From: Gemmataceae bacterium
GTDB taxonomy: Bacteria > Planctomycetota > Planctomycetia > Gemmatales > Gemmataceae
Assembly: GCA_028288765.1 (NCBI GenBank)
Contig: JAQGHQ010000269.1
Coordinates: forward strand, 1-43,467
DNA length: 43,467 bases
Direction: 5' to 3'
In this document: positions 8,500-15,032 of the stretch, in pieces
How positions within the stretch are numbered: position 1 is the stretch's first letter
How the letters are laid out: every line of letters starts with the position of its first letter
Made by a program: the position numbers and the translations under genes
Notes under the pieces: model-generated
Told to the model about the DNA's origin: nothing
The model's input: only the letters and a program-made list of their open reading frames with translations
Databases searched by the model: none

Positions 8500-11004
8500 T
8501 CACCGGTCGGCCGACACCGCTTTCTCCGCGGCCGCCGGCTGGCCGACAACGAGCTGTCGCACCGCCGCGCCGGCGGGGATGATCGATACCTCGGCAGGCC
8601 GTTCCTGCCGGACCAGCGCGTCCGCGGCGCGGTAGGTCGACTCGGCCGACAACCCGGCGAGCAGCACCGCCGAGAACCGCCCGTCGACCGGATTCACCCC
8701 GGCCGCGATTACGGCCGTCCCCTCGTGGGCGTAGACCGTGTCCCCGACGGTCGCCGAGGCCGGCCCGAGTACCACGGGGAACGCCGCTCGGTAGCGCTCG
8801 GCCGCCGCGCTCGTCGCCGGCCGCCCGACCAGGATCACGTGCCTGCCGCGGAGGGCGGCCTCGCCCGCGTCCCGGTCCGGGATGACCGGGATGGTCACGT
8901 TCGTCCACCGGGTGCGGACCGCCTCCTGCACCCGGCGGGCGGCCGCTTCGTTCGCGGCGGCCTCGGCCCGCGTGCCGTAGACGATGACCGCGTTCTCCGG
9001 GTCGGCCAGCCAGTGGGTCGTCGAGAACGTCGCCCCGCCGGGGGCCGGGTCGGCCGCCCACCGGGTCAGGAACCCGGCCACGTCCTTGCCCGTCTGCTTG
9101 CCCACGAACGCGGTGAACGCGGCCGCGGTGACCTCCTTGCCGGCGTGGGCCCGGCCGAACTCGTCCATCGCCCCGGCGAACGGCTTGTCCCCGACGAACC
9201 CGCGGACCGCGTGCAGGGCGAGGACCCCGTAGCCGGTCTGCTCCTGGTGCCACCGGTCGCGGTCGAGTTCGGTCTCGACCGGCCCGGGCGGGTCGCCCCC
9301 CGTCCGCCACCCCGGGCGGGCCGCCTTCGCGGCCCGGTAGTCGGCCCGGAACCGGAACACGGCCAGCTCGACCCGGTCCCGGTCGGCCGCCGTCAGCCGC
9401 CCCCCGGACCGGTCCCGCAGGGCGGTTTCCAGGGCGACCACCCGCTCGTACGCGGCGAACCCGGCCGTCACCCACAGGTCCGCGTCCGCCCGGGCGAGGA
9501 GCGTGCCGTGCCACGCCGGGGCGGTCGGCGGGTCGGGCGCGGGTACCGCCGCCCCACCGCCCACGCGGTCGGCGATGTCGGCCGCCTTCACCGGGGCGGT
9601 CGGTGGCGGCCCGGCCGGGGTCAGGACCGCCCAGTCGTTCGGGACCAGGGCGCGGATGTCCGGGTCGGTCGTGCGGTCCTGGAACGTCGGCACCCACACC
9701 TTCCCGTACGGCGGGCCGAACAGGGCGTGACTCTCCAGCCGCTTCGCCAGGTCGGTGGTCGTGACCTTGGCGTCGAGCGACGGGTGGGCGGACAGCGGCG
9801 GCGTGGCGAACGCCAGCTTGCCGAACGCGGCGTCGATCGTGCCCCGGTGCTTCTGGTACATCCGCAGCCACGCCTTGTCGCGGTTCGACGGCCGCCAGGA
9901 GGCGTCGTGCGGGCGGTCGTTGAGGCCCGGGAGGGTGTCCAGACGGACGGCGAGGTCCTTGGTGTTGTTGCACCCCCAGTAAAACCCTTCCACCCCGGCC
10001 ATCAGCCATTCCCCCTTGGAACTCCGGCGGAGCCGGTGGGCGGTCGTGCCCAGTTCCAGGATCGCGATCTCGTTCGTGTTCGCGTCGCCGATCAGCCACT
10101 CGTTCGTGTACAGGCCGTTGTTTTTGCGGGTCAGGGCCGCGGCCACGTCGTCGATCGTCGCCCCGTACTGAACGGCCTTCCGGACCCGGCCGGCGAGCGG
10201 CGTCCCGTCCGGGTCGAACCGGGTCTGGCTGATGGTCGTCTCGGTGAGCACCAGGCCGGCGGCGGTGATGTAGTAGTCCATCATCGACTGGATCCCGCCG
10301 GGGTACGACTGCATCACCACCCGGTGCCCCCGGGCCGGCTGGACGTCGAGCCAGACGTTCGAGAAGTTGGCGTTCGGGAGCCCGGACATGGTGATGTGGC
10401 CGATGACCATCTTCCCGTCGGCGGTGGCCGGGCCGGTGGCGGCGAACGCCGAGCAGTGGTCCTTCTGGGCGGGCGGGTCGCCGCGGGGGGCGGGCGGGCG
10501 GGGGAACCGGATGCCTTCGAGCCCGGTCGGCTGGGCGGCCAGCGCGGCGTCGAGCGTGTCGTACTCGCAGACGAGGTTGACCGCCGCGATGTCGACCAGA
10601 TCGATCGGCCGGGAATCGAACGAGGCGCCCGCGGCCGCGGCCCCGTCGGCGATGCCCTTCATCTCCTCCAGGTATTCGCTGTCGAACTTGCGGAGGAATG
10701 CCGCCCCGACGAGGGTGCGGGTGAGCCGCCAGCCGTCGGCCGGGGCCTTGGCGCTCTGCTGGAGGGCGAGGGTGCGGACGTACGCGGCGATCTCCGGGGC
10801 CATCAGCCGGCCGTGCTGGTAGCCGCGGTCGAACGGTTCACCCTCGACGTGAAGAACGGTCCACCCGGCCTGGGGGTATCGGTAGGCCGGGCCGTACCGG
10901 CGGACGGACGCGGGGTCGGGCCGGAACCCGTCCCCGGCGCCGGCCGAGGCGGCCAGTAGAAGTACGGCGCCGACCGCAAGTGGTGCGCGAAGGTGCATAA
11001 GCAT
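8500..11004 (-). CDS. Exported C45-type acyltransferase/hydrolase (phospholipase-B-like) with C-terminal extension
   Basis: 834 residues from ATG 11004 (ATG 10998 is an alternative). The open frame extends to 11160, but the signal peptide (about 1-24) favours 11004. Residues about 50-450 show the N-terminal-nucleophile pattern of peptidase C45 / phospholipase-B-like proteins: GYQHGRLMAPEI, DLVDIAAVNLVCEYD, and KDHCSAFAATG, where C184 would become the N-terminal nucleophile after self-cleavage. YWGCNNTKDL and NRDKAWLRMYQKHRG follow. The remainder (about 480-834) has KQTGKDVAGFLTRWA, reminiscent of the C-terminal part of M1 aminopeptidases, then a beta-rich domain. Substrate unknown; the family cleaves amides or esters in the periplasm. 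The gene lies between two halves of an integrase-type gene, suggesting insertion or rearrangement. Confidence 0.8.
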   Translation of the reverse strand: MLMHLRAPLAVGAVLLLAASAGAGDGFRPDPASVRRYGPAYRYPQAGWTVLHVEGEPFDRGYQHGRLMAPEIAAYVRTLALQQSAKAPADGWRLTRTLVGAAFLRKFDSEYLEEMKGIADGAAAAGASFDSRPIDLVDIAAVNLVCEYDTLDAALAAQPTGLEGIRFPRPPAPRGDPPAQKDHCSAFAATGPATADGKMVIGHITMSGLPNANFSNVWLDVQPARGHRVVMQSYPGGIQSMMDYYITAAGLVLTETTISQTRFDPDGTPLAGRVRKAVQYGATIDDVAAALTRKNNGLYTNEWLIGDANTNEIAILELGTTAHRLRRSSKGEWLMAGVEGFYWGCNNTKDLAVRLDTLPGLNDRPHDASWRPSNRDKAWLRMYQKHRGTIDAAFGKLAFATPPLSAHPSLDAKVTTTDLAKRLESHALFGPPYGKVWVPTFQDRTTDPDIRALVPNDWAVLTPAGPPPTAPVKAADIADRVGGGAAVPAPDPPTAPAWHGTLLARADADLWVTAGFAAYERVVALETALRDRSGGRLTAADRDRVELAVFRFRADYRAAKAARPGWRTGGDPPGPVETELDRDRWHQEQTGYGVLALHAVRGFVGDKPFAGAMDEFGRAHAGKEVTAAAFTAFVGKQTGKDVAGFLTRWAADPAPGGATFSTTHWLADPENAVIVYGTRAEAAANEAAARRVQEAVRTRWTNVTIPVIPDRDAGEAALRGRHVILVGRPATSAAAERYRAAFPVVLGPASATVGDTVYAHEGTAVIAAGVNPVDGRFSAVLLAGLSAESTYRAADALVRQERPAEVSIIPAGAAVRQLVVGQPAAAEKAVSADR

Positions 11005-11083
11005 GCCCGTTGGGTTGTGGAGAGGAGTGGACTGAGTTTCGCATACCCGGCGGGTAAATGAAACAGTCCGCCCCGTTCCGCCC

Positions 11084-11206
11084 GGGACGAGTTCCTCCCC
11101 GGCGACACCGCGGTCCGAGGCCACCCGGAAACCGGGCCGGCCCCGGACCGCGGACGACATCCGGGCCCTGATCCTGAAGTTGGCTCGGGAGAACGGGTGG
11201 GGATAG
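11084..11206 (+). pseudogene. Middle fragment of an integrase-core transposase
   Basis: The frame through AAA 11129 reads KPGRPRTADDIRALILKLAR then ENGWG and ends at TAG 11204-11206. Intact integrase-core relatives have RKPGRPRT--DIRALILRLARENGWGY followed by the HTH_21-like and rve domains, so the TAG replaces the expected Tyr codon. Nothing recognisable of the catalytic DDE domain follows. Together with 8229-8443 this gives the N-terminal part of one such protein, interrupted by the C45 gene segment. Both pieces are on the plus strand and in the right order. Confidence 0.68.
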
Positions 11207-11359
11207 ATACCGAGGGGGCCGACTTGGTCTTCCTCGACCGACCACTCCGAAGGCTGAATCTGCCACTGCTTGATAAGGTGTGTCCCGCCGAAACCCCTCT
11301 GGGGAAGGAGCGTGGCACGACCTGTATGACGTGTCGAACCTGCCGGACTGGATAAACCG

Positions 11360-11397
11360 AACAGCCCCCAAGCCGAAAGGCGTTCGGGGCTGTTTTT
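11360..11397 (+). terminator. Strong intrinsic terminator on the plus strand
   Basis: AACAGCCCC at 11360-11368 pairs with GGGGCTGTT at 11386-11394, followed directly by more T residues (TTTTTT at 11393-11398). Inside the loop, GCC-GAAA-GGC at 11372-11381 can form a smaller tetraloop hairpin. It is one of the few classical intrinsic terminators in the window, yet no intact plus-strand gene ends before it; the nearest plus-strand coding trace is the integrase fragment ending at 11206. It may belong to an unrecognised small RNA or to the lost element. Confidence 0.8.
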
Positions 11398-11414
11398 TCG
11401 TCTAGGACCGGGCC

Positions 11415-11912
11415 TTACCCGGCGACCGCCACGGGCCGATCCCTGAACCGAACTACCGCCAGCCAGCCGAGGACCACGAACGCCGCGAGGGTGATGGCCT
11501 GCACGATCGCAAACGGCGGATCGGTCTGCTCCGGGGCCAGCGAGCGGAGGGCGGGCACCTTCTGAAACGCCTGGACGACCAGGACGAAGAAATTGAAGTA
11601 CAGCGAGACCACCGCACCGATTACATAAACGCGCCGCCAGCCTCCAGCGAGACGACGAATGTAACGTGCGTACAGCGCCCCCGCCAGCGTCACCAGGGAT
11701 AGGACGCCGACAATGACGCCCGGGGTGATGCCGTTGAACGGAAACAGGAACCCGGTCACGCTCGTCAGAACTGTCGTCGCCAGGAAGAAGGCGGTCCAGC
11801 CGTCGAACCGCCGGTTCGCAAGCAACCCATACACGACGACAAAGCCCGAACCGATCGCCGCCATGCTGATGGCGACGTGCAGCTGGACGAAGGTTTCCGA
11901 GGCGAAGAACAT
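11415..11912 (-). CDS. Small polytopic membrane protein, unknown function
   Basis: 165 residues from ATG 11912. The frame is open to 12044, but the extra N-terminus is Arg-rich and overlaps the DUF1330 gene, so the later start is preferred; no clear Shine-Dalgarno. Five hydrophobic segments are visible (about 9-33, 42-62, 68-89, 97-120 and 140-160), with FPFNGITPG between the second and third. The C-terminus has RFRDRPVAVAG. I do not recognise a named family with confidence. It is downstream of the DUF1330 and SDR genes on the same strand with a 44-base gap, so co-transcription with them is likely. Confidence 0.72.
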   Translation of the reverse strand: MFFASETFVQLHVAISMAAIGSGFVVVYGLLANRRFDGWTAFFLATTVLTSVTGFLFPFNGITPGVIVGVLSLVTLAGALYARYIRRLAGGWRRVYVIGAVVSLYFNFFVLVVQAFQKVPALRSLAPEQTDPPFAIVQAITLAAFVVLGWLAVVRFRDRPVAVAG

Positions 11913-11956
11913 GTGTCTGACCAGTTCGGGGTTCGAGTTCAGGCGTCCCCGCCAGC

Positions 11957-12244
11957 TTACACGCCCTCGACGATTATGGCCCGATACACTGCTCCGTTGA
12001 ACCGGTGCCCCCGCGCCTCGCGGTAGGCCGGGCTCTCGTACCACTCCCGGGCCGCCTCGGTCGTCAGGAACTCGGCGATCACCACGCCCTCGACCTCCGG
12101 CCCTCCGAGCACCGCCTGCGGGCCATAGGCGGCGAGGACCTTGGCCTCGTGCCCCGCGAGCGCCGCCGGGGCTTTCTCCGAGTAGGTCTTGAGTTCGGCC
12201 GGGCCGGTAGTCGTATCGCGGATGAAGATGGCATAGGCGGGCGT
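11957..12244 (-). CDS. DUF1330 family protein with ACG in place of the start codon
   Basis: The frame gives PAYAIFIRDTTTGPAELKTY and later PQAVLGGPEVEGVVIAEF and a segment with SPAYREARGHRFNGAVY, which is the whole of a DUF1330 (dimeric ferredoxin-like) protein of about 95 residues. Relatives start MPAYAIF; here the first codon is ACG (12244-12242), and no ATG, GTG or TTG exists in frame between it and the in-frame TAA at 12295-12293, which is the stop of the upstream SDR gene. Either ACG is used as a rare start, perhaps helped by re-initiation after the SDR stop 48 bases upstream, or the gene has lost its start by a T-to-C change. The body shows no other damage. Enzymatic role of the family unknown. 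Confidence 0.72.
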   Translation of the reverse strand, partial: TPAYAIFIRDTTTGPAELKTYSEKAPAALAGHEAKVLAAYGPQAVLGGPEVEGVVIAEFLTTEAAREWYESPAYREARGHRFNGAVYRAIIVEGV

Positions 12245-12292
12245 CGCGCTCTCTGTGGGGATACCCGGGCTACCGCACGAACGCCCCGGGGC

Positions 12293-13045
12293 TTACACCT
12301 GGGCCATCCCGCCATCGACGAACAGCTCGACCCCGGTCACGAAGCTGCTGTCGTCGGAGGCGAGGAACAGCGCCACCTTGGCGATCTCGTCGGGGCGGCC
12401 CATCCGACCGAGCGGGACGAGAGCCGCGAACCCCGCCTTGGCCTGCTCCACGCCCTCCTTCGTCGGGGCCAACCCGTCGAGGATGGGGGTGTCGATCGGC
12501 CCGGGGCTAAGGGTGTTGACCCGGATCTTGCGGGCCTTCAGGTCGGTGGTCCAGGTCCGGGCGAACGACCGCACCGCCGCCTTGGTCGCGCTGTAGACGC
12601 TGAATGCTTCGATGCCCTTGATCGACGCGATCGAGGCGTTCAGGATGATGGACCCGCCGTCCGGCATGAGCGGCAGGGCCTTCTGGACGGTGAACAGCAG
12701 TCCCTTGACGTTGACGTCGAACAGCTTGTCGAAGTGGGCCTCGGTGACCTGCCCGATCGGGACGAGTTCGCCGACCCCGGCGTTGGCGAACACGACATCG
12801 ACCCGGCCGTGCTTCTGCTTCACCACCTCGTACAGGCGGTCGAGGTCGGCGAGATTCGCCACGTCCCCGCGGACCCCGGTGGCGTTCGGCCCGATCGCCT
12901 TGACCGCGGCGTCGAGTTCGGCCTGACGGCGACCGGTGATGACCACCTTCGCCCCCTCGGCCGCGAACCGCCTGGCCGCGGCCAACCCCATGCCGCTATT
13001 GCCGCCGGTGATGACCGCGACTTTACCGTCGAGCTTGCCGGACAT
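12293..13045 (-). CDS. SDR-family NAD(P)-dependent oxidoreductase
   Basis: 250 residues, the normal length of a classical short-chain dehydrogenase. The cofactor motif is TGGNSGMG at 13-20, NAG appears in FANAGVG, the catalytic tetrad is represented by the Ser in NASIAS and by Y151 and K155 (YSATK), and the C-terminus has the usual SSFVTGVELFVDGGM. The Arg residues after the Rossmann motif (TGRRQAEL) suggest NADPH preference. ATG 13045 is preceded by AAGGTGGAG, a good ribosome site; the longer frame to 13375 is ignored. It lies divergent from an HxlR regulator across a region with inverted TTGCAAC motifs, so HxlR control is likely, as is common for SDR/HxlR pairs. Substrate unknown. Confidence 0.93.
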   Translation of the reverse strand: MSGKLDGKVAVITGGNSGMGLAAARRFAAEGAKVVITGRRQAELDAAVKAIGPNATGVRGDVANLADLDRLYEVVKQKHGRVDVVFANAGVGELVPIGQVTEAHFDKLFDVNVKGLLFTVQKALPLMPDGGSIILNASIASIKGIEAFSVYSATKAAVRSFARTWTTDLKARKIRVNTLSPGPIDTPILDGLAPTKEGVEQAKAGFAALVPLGRMGRPDEIAKVALFLASDDSSFVTGVELFVDGGMAQV

Positions 13046-13109
13046 GACTGAAACTCCACCTTGTTGAGAACCGGAACGGGCCCCCACCATGACGGCCCAG
13101 AGGATCGGA

Positions 13110-13304
13110 CTACGCGGCGCGGGACACCGCGAGGAACCACTGCACCCCGGCCTCGAACGCCCGGTCCGCTTCCGACTTCCGGACCTGCTGGCCGGACATT
13201 GCGGGGCAGGCCTCAGGCGGGGTCGGCCGGACCGGGGCCGGCGAGGGGCCGTTCGACCGGGTAGCGGACGGGGCGGCGGTGTGAGCCAGTGTGAAGGCGG
13301 CCAT
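13110..13304 (-). CDS. Short ORF between SDR and HxlR genes
   Basis: 64 residues from ATG 13304, preceded by GAGGAGAAAATC, the best ribosome-binding site in this intergenic region. The peptide starts MAAFTLAHTAAPSATRSNG, is Pro/Ala-rich in the middle and ends with a helix-like KSEADRAFEAGVQWFLAVSR. I recognise no family. It is on the SDR strand, 64 bases upstream of the SDR start, directly behind the putative HxlR operator, so it would be the first gene of the regulated transcript. It could be a leader peptide or small protein; the main support is the ribosome site. Confidence 0.5.
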   Translation of the reverse strand: MAAFTLAHTAAPSATRSNGPSPAPVRPTPPEACPAMSGQQVRKSEADRAFEAGVQWFLAVSRAA

Positions 13305-13331
13305 GATTTTCTCCTCGTCGGCGGTTGTGAC

Positions 13332-13376
13332 TTGCAACTGACCAGGTATACATTGCGCATAGTTGCATCTTGCAAC
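13332..13376. promoter_or_regulatory. Candidate HxlR operator in the divergent promoter region
   Basis: TTGCAAC occurs at 13332-13338 and again at 13370-13376, and the inverted form GTTGCA lies at 13362-13367. The motifs sit between the divergent short ORF/SDR transcript and the HxlR gene, in a locally AT-richer stretch that includes GTATAC at 13346-13351. HxlR proteins bind inverted repeats in the divergent promoter next to their own gene, so this is the natural operator candidate. Position supports the call; binding is inference. Confidence 0.5.
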
Positions 13377-13425
13377 CGGACGAGAAGAATTCCTCCGGCC
13401 TACCCCTAACAGCAGGGCCAACGCC

Positions 13426-13866
13426 ATGAGACGTAAGAGTTTAGAGAAGGACGCGTGCCCGGTCGCCCGGTCCCTGGAAGCGGTCGGCGACGCCTGGTCG
13501 GTGCTGATCGTCCGCGAGGCGTTCGCTGGGAAGCGACGGTTCGGGGAGTTCGAGAGGAGCTTGAGGGTCGCCAAGAACATCCTGGCCGTGCGGCTGCGGA
13601 AGCTGGTCGCGCGGGGGGTACTCGAGCAGGTTCCGGCCTCCGACGGAAGCGTACATCAGGAGTACATGCTGACGGAAAAGGGCCGGGGGCTGTACCTGGT
13701 GTTGATGGCGATCCGACAGTGGGGCGAGGGTTGTGGCGGGAAGACGGAGTCTGTGCTGATCGACCGCCGGGACCGCAAGCCCGTCAAGCCGCTGGCGTTC
13801 CACGCCCACGACGGGCGGGAACTGGGGCCGGGCGGGATGGAACTGGTACCCGCGTCGGACGCGTAA
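13426..13866 (+). CDS. HxlR-family winged-helix transcriptional regulator
   Basis: 146 residues. Residues 11-95 carry the HxlR signature: CPVARSLEAVGDAWSVLIVR, with Cys at 11, then RFGEFERSL, LAVRLRKLVARGVLE and the wing YMLTEKGRGL. The C-terminal part (IDRRDRKPV-PL-FHAHDGREL) is also typical. The N-terminal Cys is where redox or electrophile-sensing members react, so a stress-sensing role is possible. ATG 13426 fits the family start; the open frame from 13363 adds a non-conserved leader. Divergent from the SDR/DUF1330/membrane-protein cluster, which is its probable target. Confidence 0.93.
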   Translation: MRRKSLEKDACPVARSLEAVGDAWSVLIVREAFAGKRRFGEFERSLRVAKNILAVRLRKLVARGVLEQVPASDGSVHQEYMLTEKGRGLYLVLMAIRQWGEGCGGKTESVLIDRRDRKPVKPLAFHAHDGRELGPGGMELVPASDA

Positions 13867-13945
13867 CTGCGTTAGATGGATTGGGCAACCGGCCCGCTCG
13901 CGGGTAAGACGACCTCCCCTGCCCTCGGTTCGACCCGGAGTACCC

Positions 13946-14695
13946 GTGGAAGCATTGTTCTCGGTCCCCGCCTGCTGTGCCCGCGGACGTGTCCGCTGGG
14001 TGTACACCGACAAGACCTACACCAACTTCGACGCCGTGTTCTTCTTCTGCCTGCTCGGCTTCCCGCTGTTCCCGATGCGGGTGGCGCACGTCTTCCGGTA
14101 CAAGCCGTCCGGGTTGTTCCAGCGGGATTACGAGTGGATCCCGATCCGCTGGTCCCCCAACACCCTGATCCTGGCCTGGGTTCGCCGGGCCTCCCTGGTG
14201 CTGGCCATCTGGGCGTTCCCGCTCGTCCTGTTCGCGGTCGGGGCCATCTACGCGAAGGACGACCCGCAGGGGTGGGGGCTGTTGTGGATGTGCTGCGCGG
14301 CATGGGTAGCCTTTCCCCTCGTGTGGGGCGTCACCTGGGTGCTGGACCGGAGGACCCGTGCGATGCGGCGGGTGTCCGGGGACTGGAAACTGGGGTCGTG
14401 CGACCCGATGACGTTCCGGACCTCGTGGATCGCGGCGTCCGAGTACGTCACCCCCCGGCCGAACTACAATGCGGACACGTGGACCGAGGCGGCCGAGAAC
14501 TGCTACCGGATTCACAACTGGTGGGGCGGGCTGTTTGCGTCCCGCATGGTCCAGCGGACAGAAGACCCGGTCAAGGGGAGGGAGTTCGTGGACCGGATCA
14601 TGTCCGACCCGGAAGTCGTGGACGGCCTCGCGGCGGTGCGGAAGGATCAGACCCGGTGGAACGCCCTGCTCGGGCCGGCGCGGTACGGGCGGTGA
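13946..14695 (+). CDS. Membrane protein of unknown function
   Basis: 249 residues from GTG 13946, with GGAG five bases upstream. N-terminal VYTDKTYTNFDAVFFFCLLG leads into a first hydrophobic segment (about 30-46). Two more follow at about 85-105 and 112-133 (ASLVLAIWAFPLVLFAVGA; LLWMCCAAWVAFPLVWGVTW). A soluble C-terminal region contains RTSWIAASEYVTPRPNYNADT and ENCYRIHNWWGGLFASRMV. I do not recognise a family. It is followed 40 bases later by a TIGR02996-type gene, with which it may be co-transcribed. GC-rich third codon positions support coding. Confidence 0.72.
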   Translation: MEALFSVPACCARGRVRWVYTDKTYTNFDAVFFFCLLGFPLFPMRVAHVFRYKPSGLFQRDYEWIPIRWSPNTLILAWVRRASLVLAIWAFPLVLFAVGAIYAKDDPQGWGLLWMCCAAWVAFPLVWGVTWVLDRRTRAMRRVSGDWKLGSCDPMTFRTSWIAASEYVTPRPNYNADTWTEAAENCYRIHNWWGGLFASRMVQRTEDPVKGREFVDRIMSDPEVVDGLAAVRKDQTRWNALLGPARYGR

Positions 14696-14735
14696 GGCTC
14701 ACGCCGCCCGCAGGTCAAACGGGGTAGGGGACGAG

Positions 14736-15032
14736 ATGACGGACCGAGAGAGCCTTCTCGCCGTCGTCCTGGACACCCCGGGGGACGCCACGGCCCGGCT
14801 GGTCCTGAGCGATTACCTCCAGGACCGCTACGAGCCGGCCCTCGGCCGGTTCATCCGGGCCGGTGTGGTGCCGCCCGGTTCCGGGACCTTGCCTCCGGAG
14901 CGCGGACCGCCCGCGAAAGCCGCGGGCGTCGCCTCGGAGCCCGTAATCGGGCTCGAGCCGAGCAGAGCCGGAACCGCGGGCCGCAGGGTGAGCTACCTCC
15001 CGACGCCCCGCTCGCGGATGCAGTACAAGTGA
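14736..15032 (+). CDS. TIGR02996-type short protein
   Basis: 98 residues. The first 45 match the planctomycete TIGR02996 domain: MTDRESLLAVVLDTPGDATA, then RLVLSDYLQDR and LGRFIRAG (family pattern DDTARLVYADWLDE-G-P-RAEFIR). The family often stands at the N-terminus of leucine-rich-repeat proteins or alone; function unknown. After residue about 48 the sequence is Pro/Arg-rich, not conserved, passes through two strong hairpins and overlaps the convergent PQQ gene by 40 bases. The longer ORF may therefore be a truncated gene whose original 3' part is lost. Start ATG 14736 is preceded by a G-rich stretch. Confidence 0.65.
   Translation: MTDRESLLAVVLDTPGDATARLVLSDYLQDRYEPALGRFIRAGVVPPGSGTLPPERGPPAKAAGVASEPVIGLEPSRAGTAGRRVSYLPTPRSRMQYK
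14909..14954. terminator. Tandem hairpins between convergent genes
   Basis: GCCCGCG at 14909-14915 pairs with CGCGGGC at 14921-14927 (loop AAAGC), and GAGCCCG at 14937-14943 pairs with CGGGCTC at 14948-14954 (loop TAAT). They lie where the plus-strand TIGR02996 gene meets the minus-strand PQQ gene, 39 bases beyond the PQQ stop. A role as a bidirectional transcription end is likely. No T-runs follow. Confidence 0.5.

Noticed and set aside
8005..10959. A 984-codon open frame on the plus strand opposite the C45 gene
   Set aside because: The translation is almost all Arg, Pro, Gly and Val with no family resemblance, while the minus strand has a signal peptide and conserved C45 motifs. It is an antisense shadow of a high-GC gene.
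11207..11360. Possible tRNA or tmRNA end, because of GGTTCGA on the minus strand near 11330
   Set aside because: No acceptor stem, D arm or anticodon stem could be built around it on either strand.
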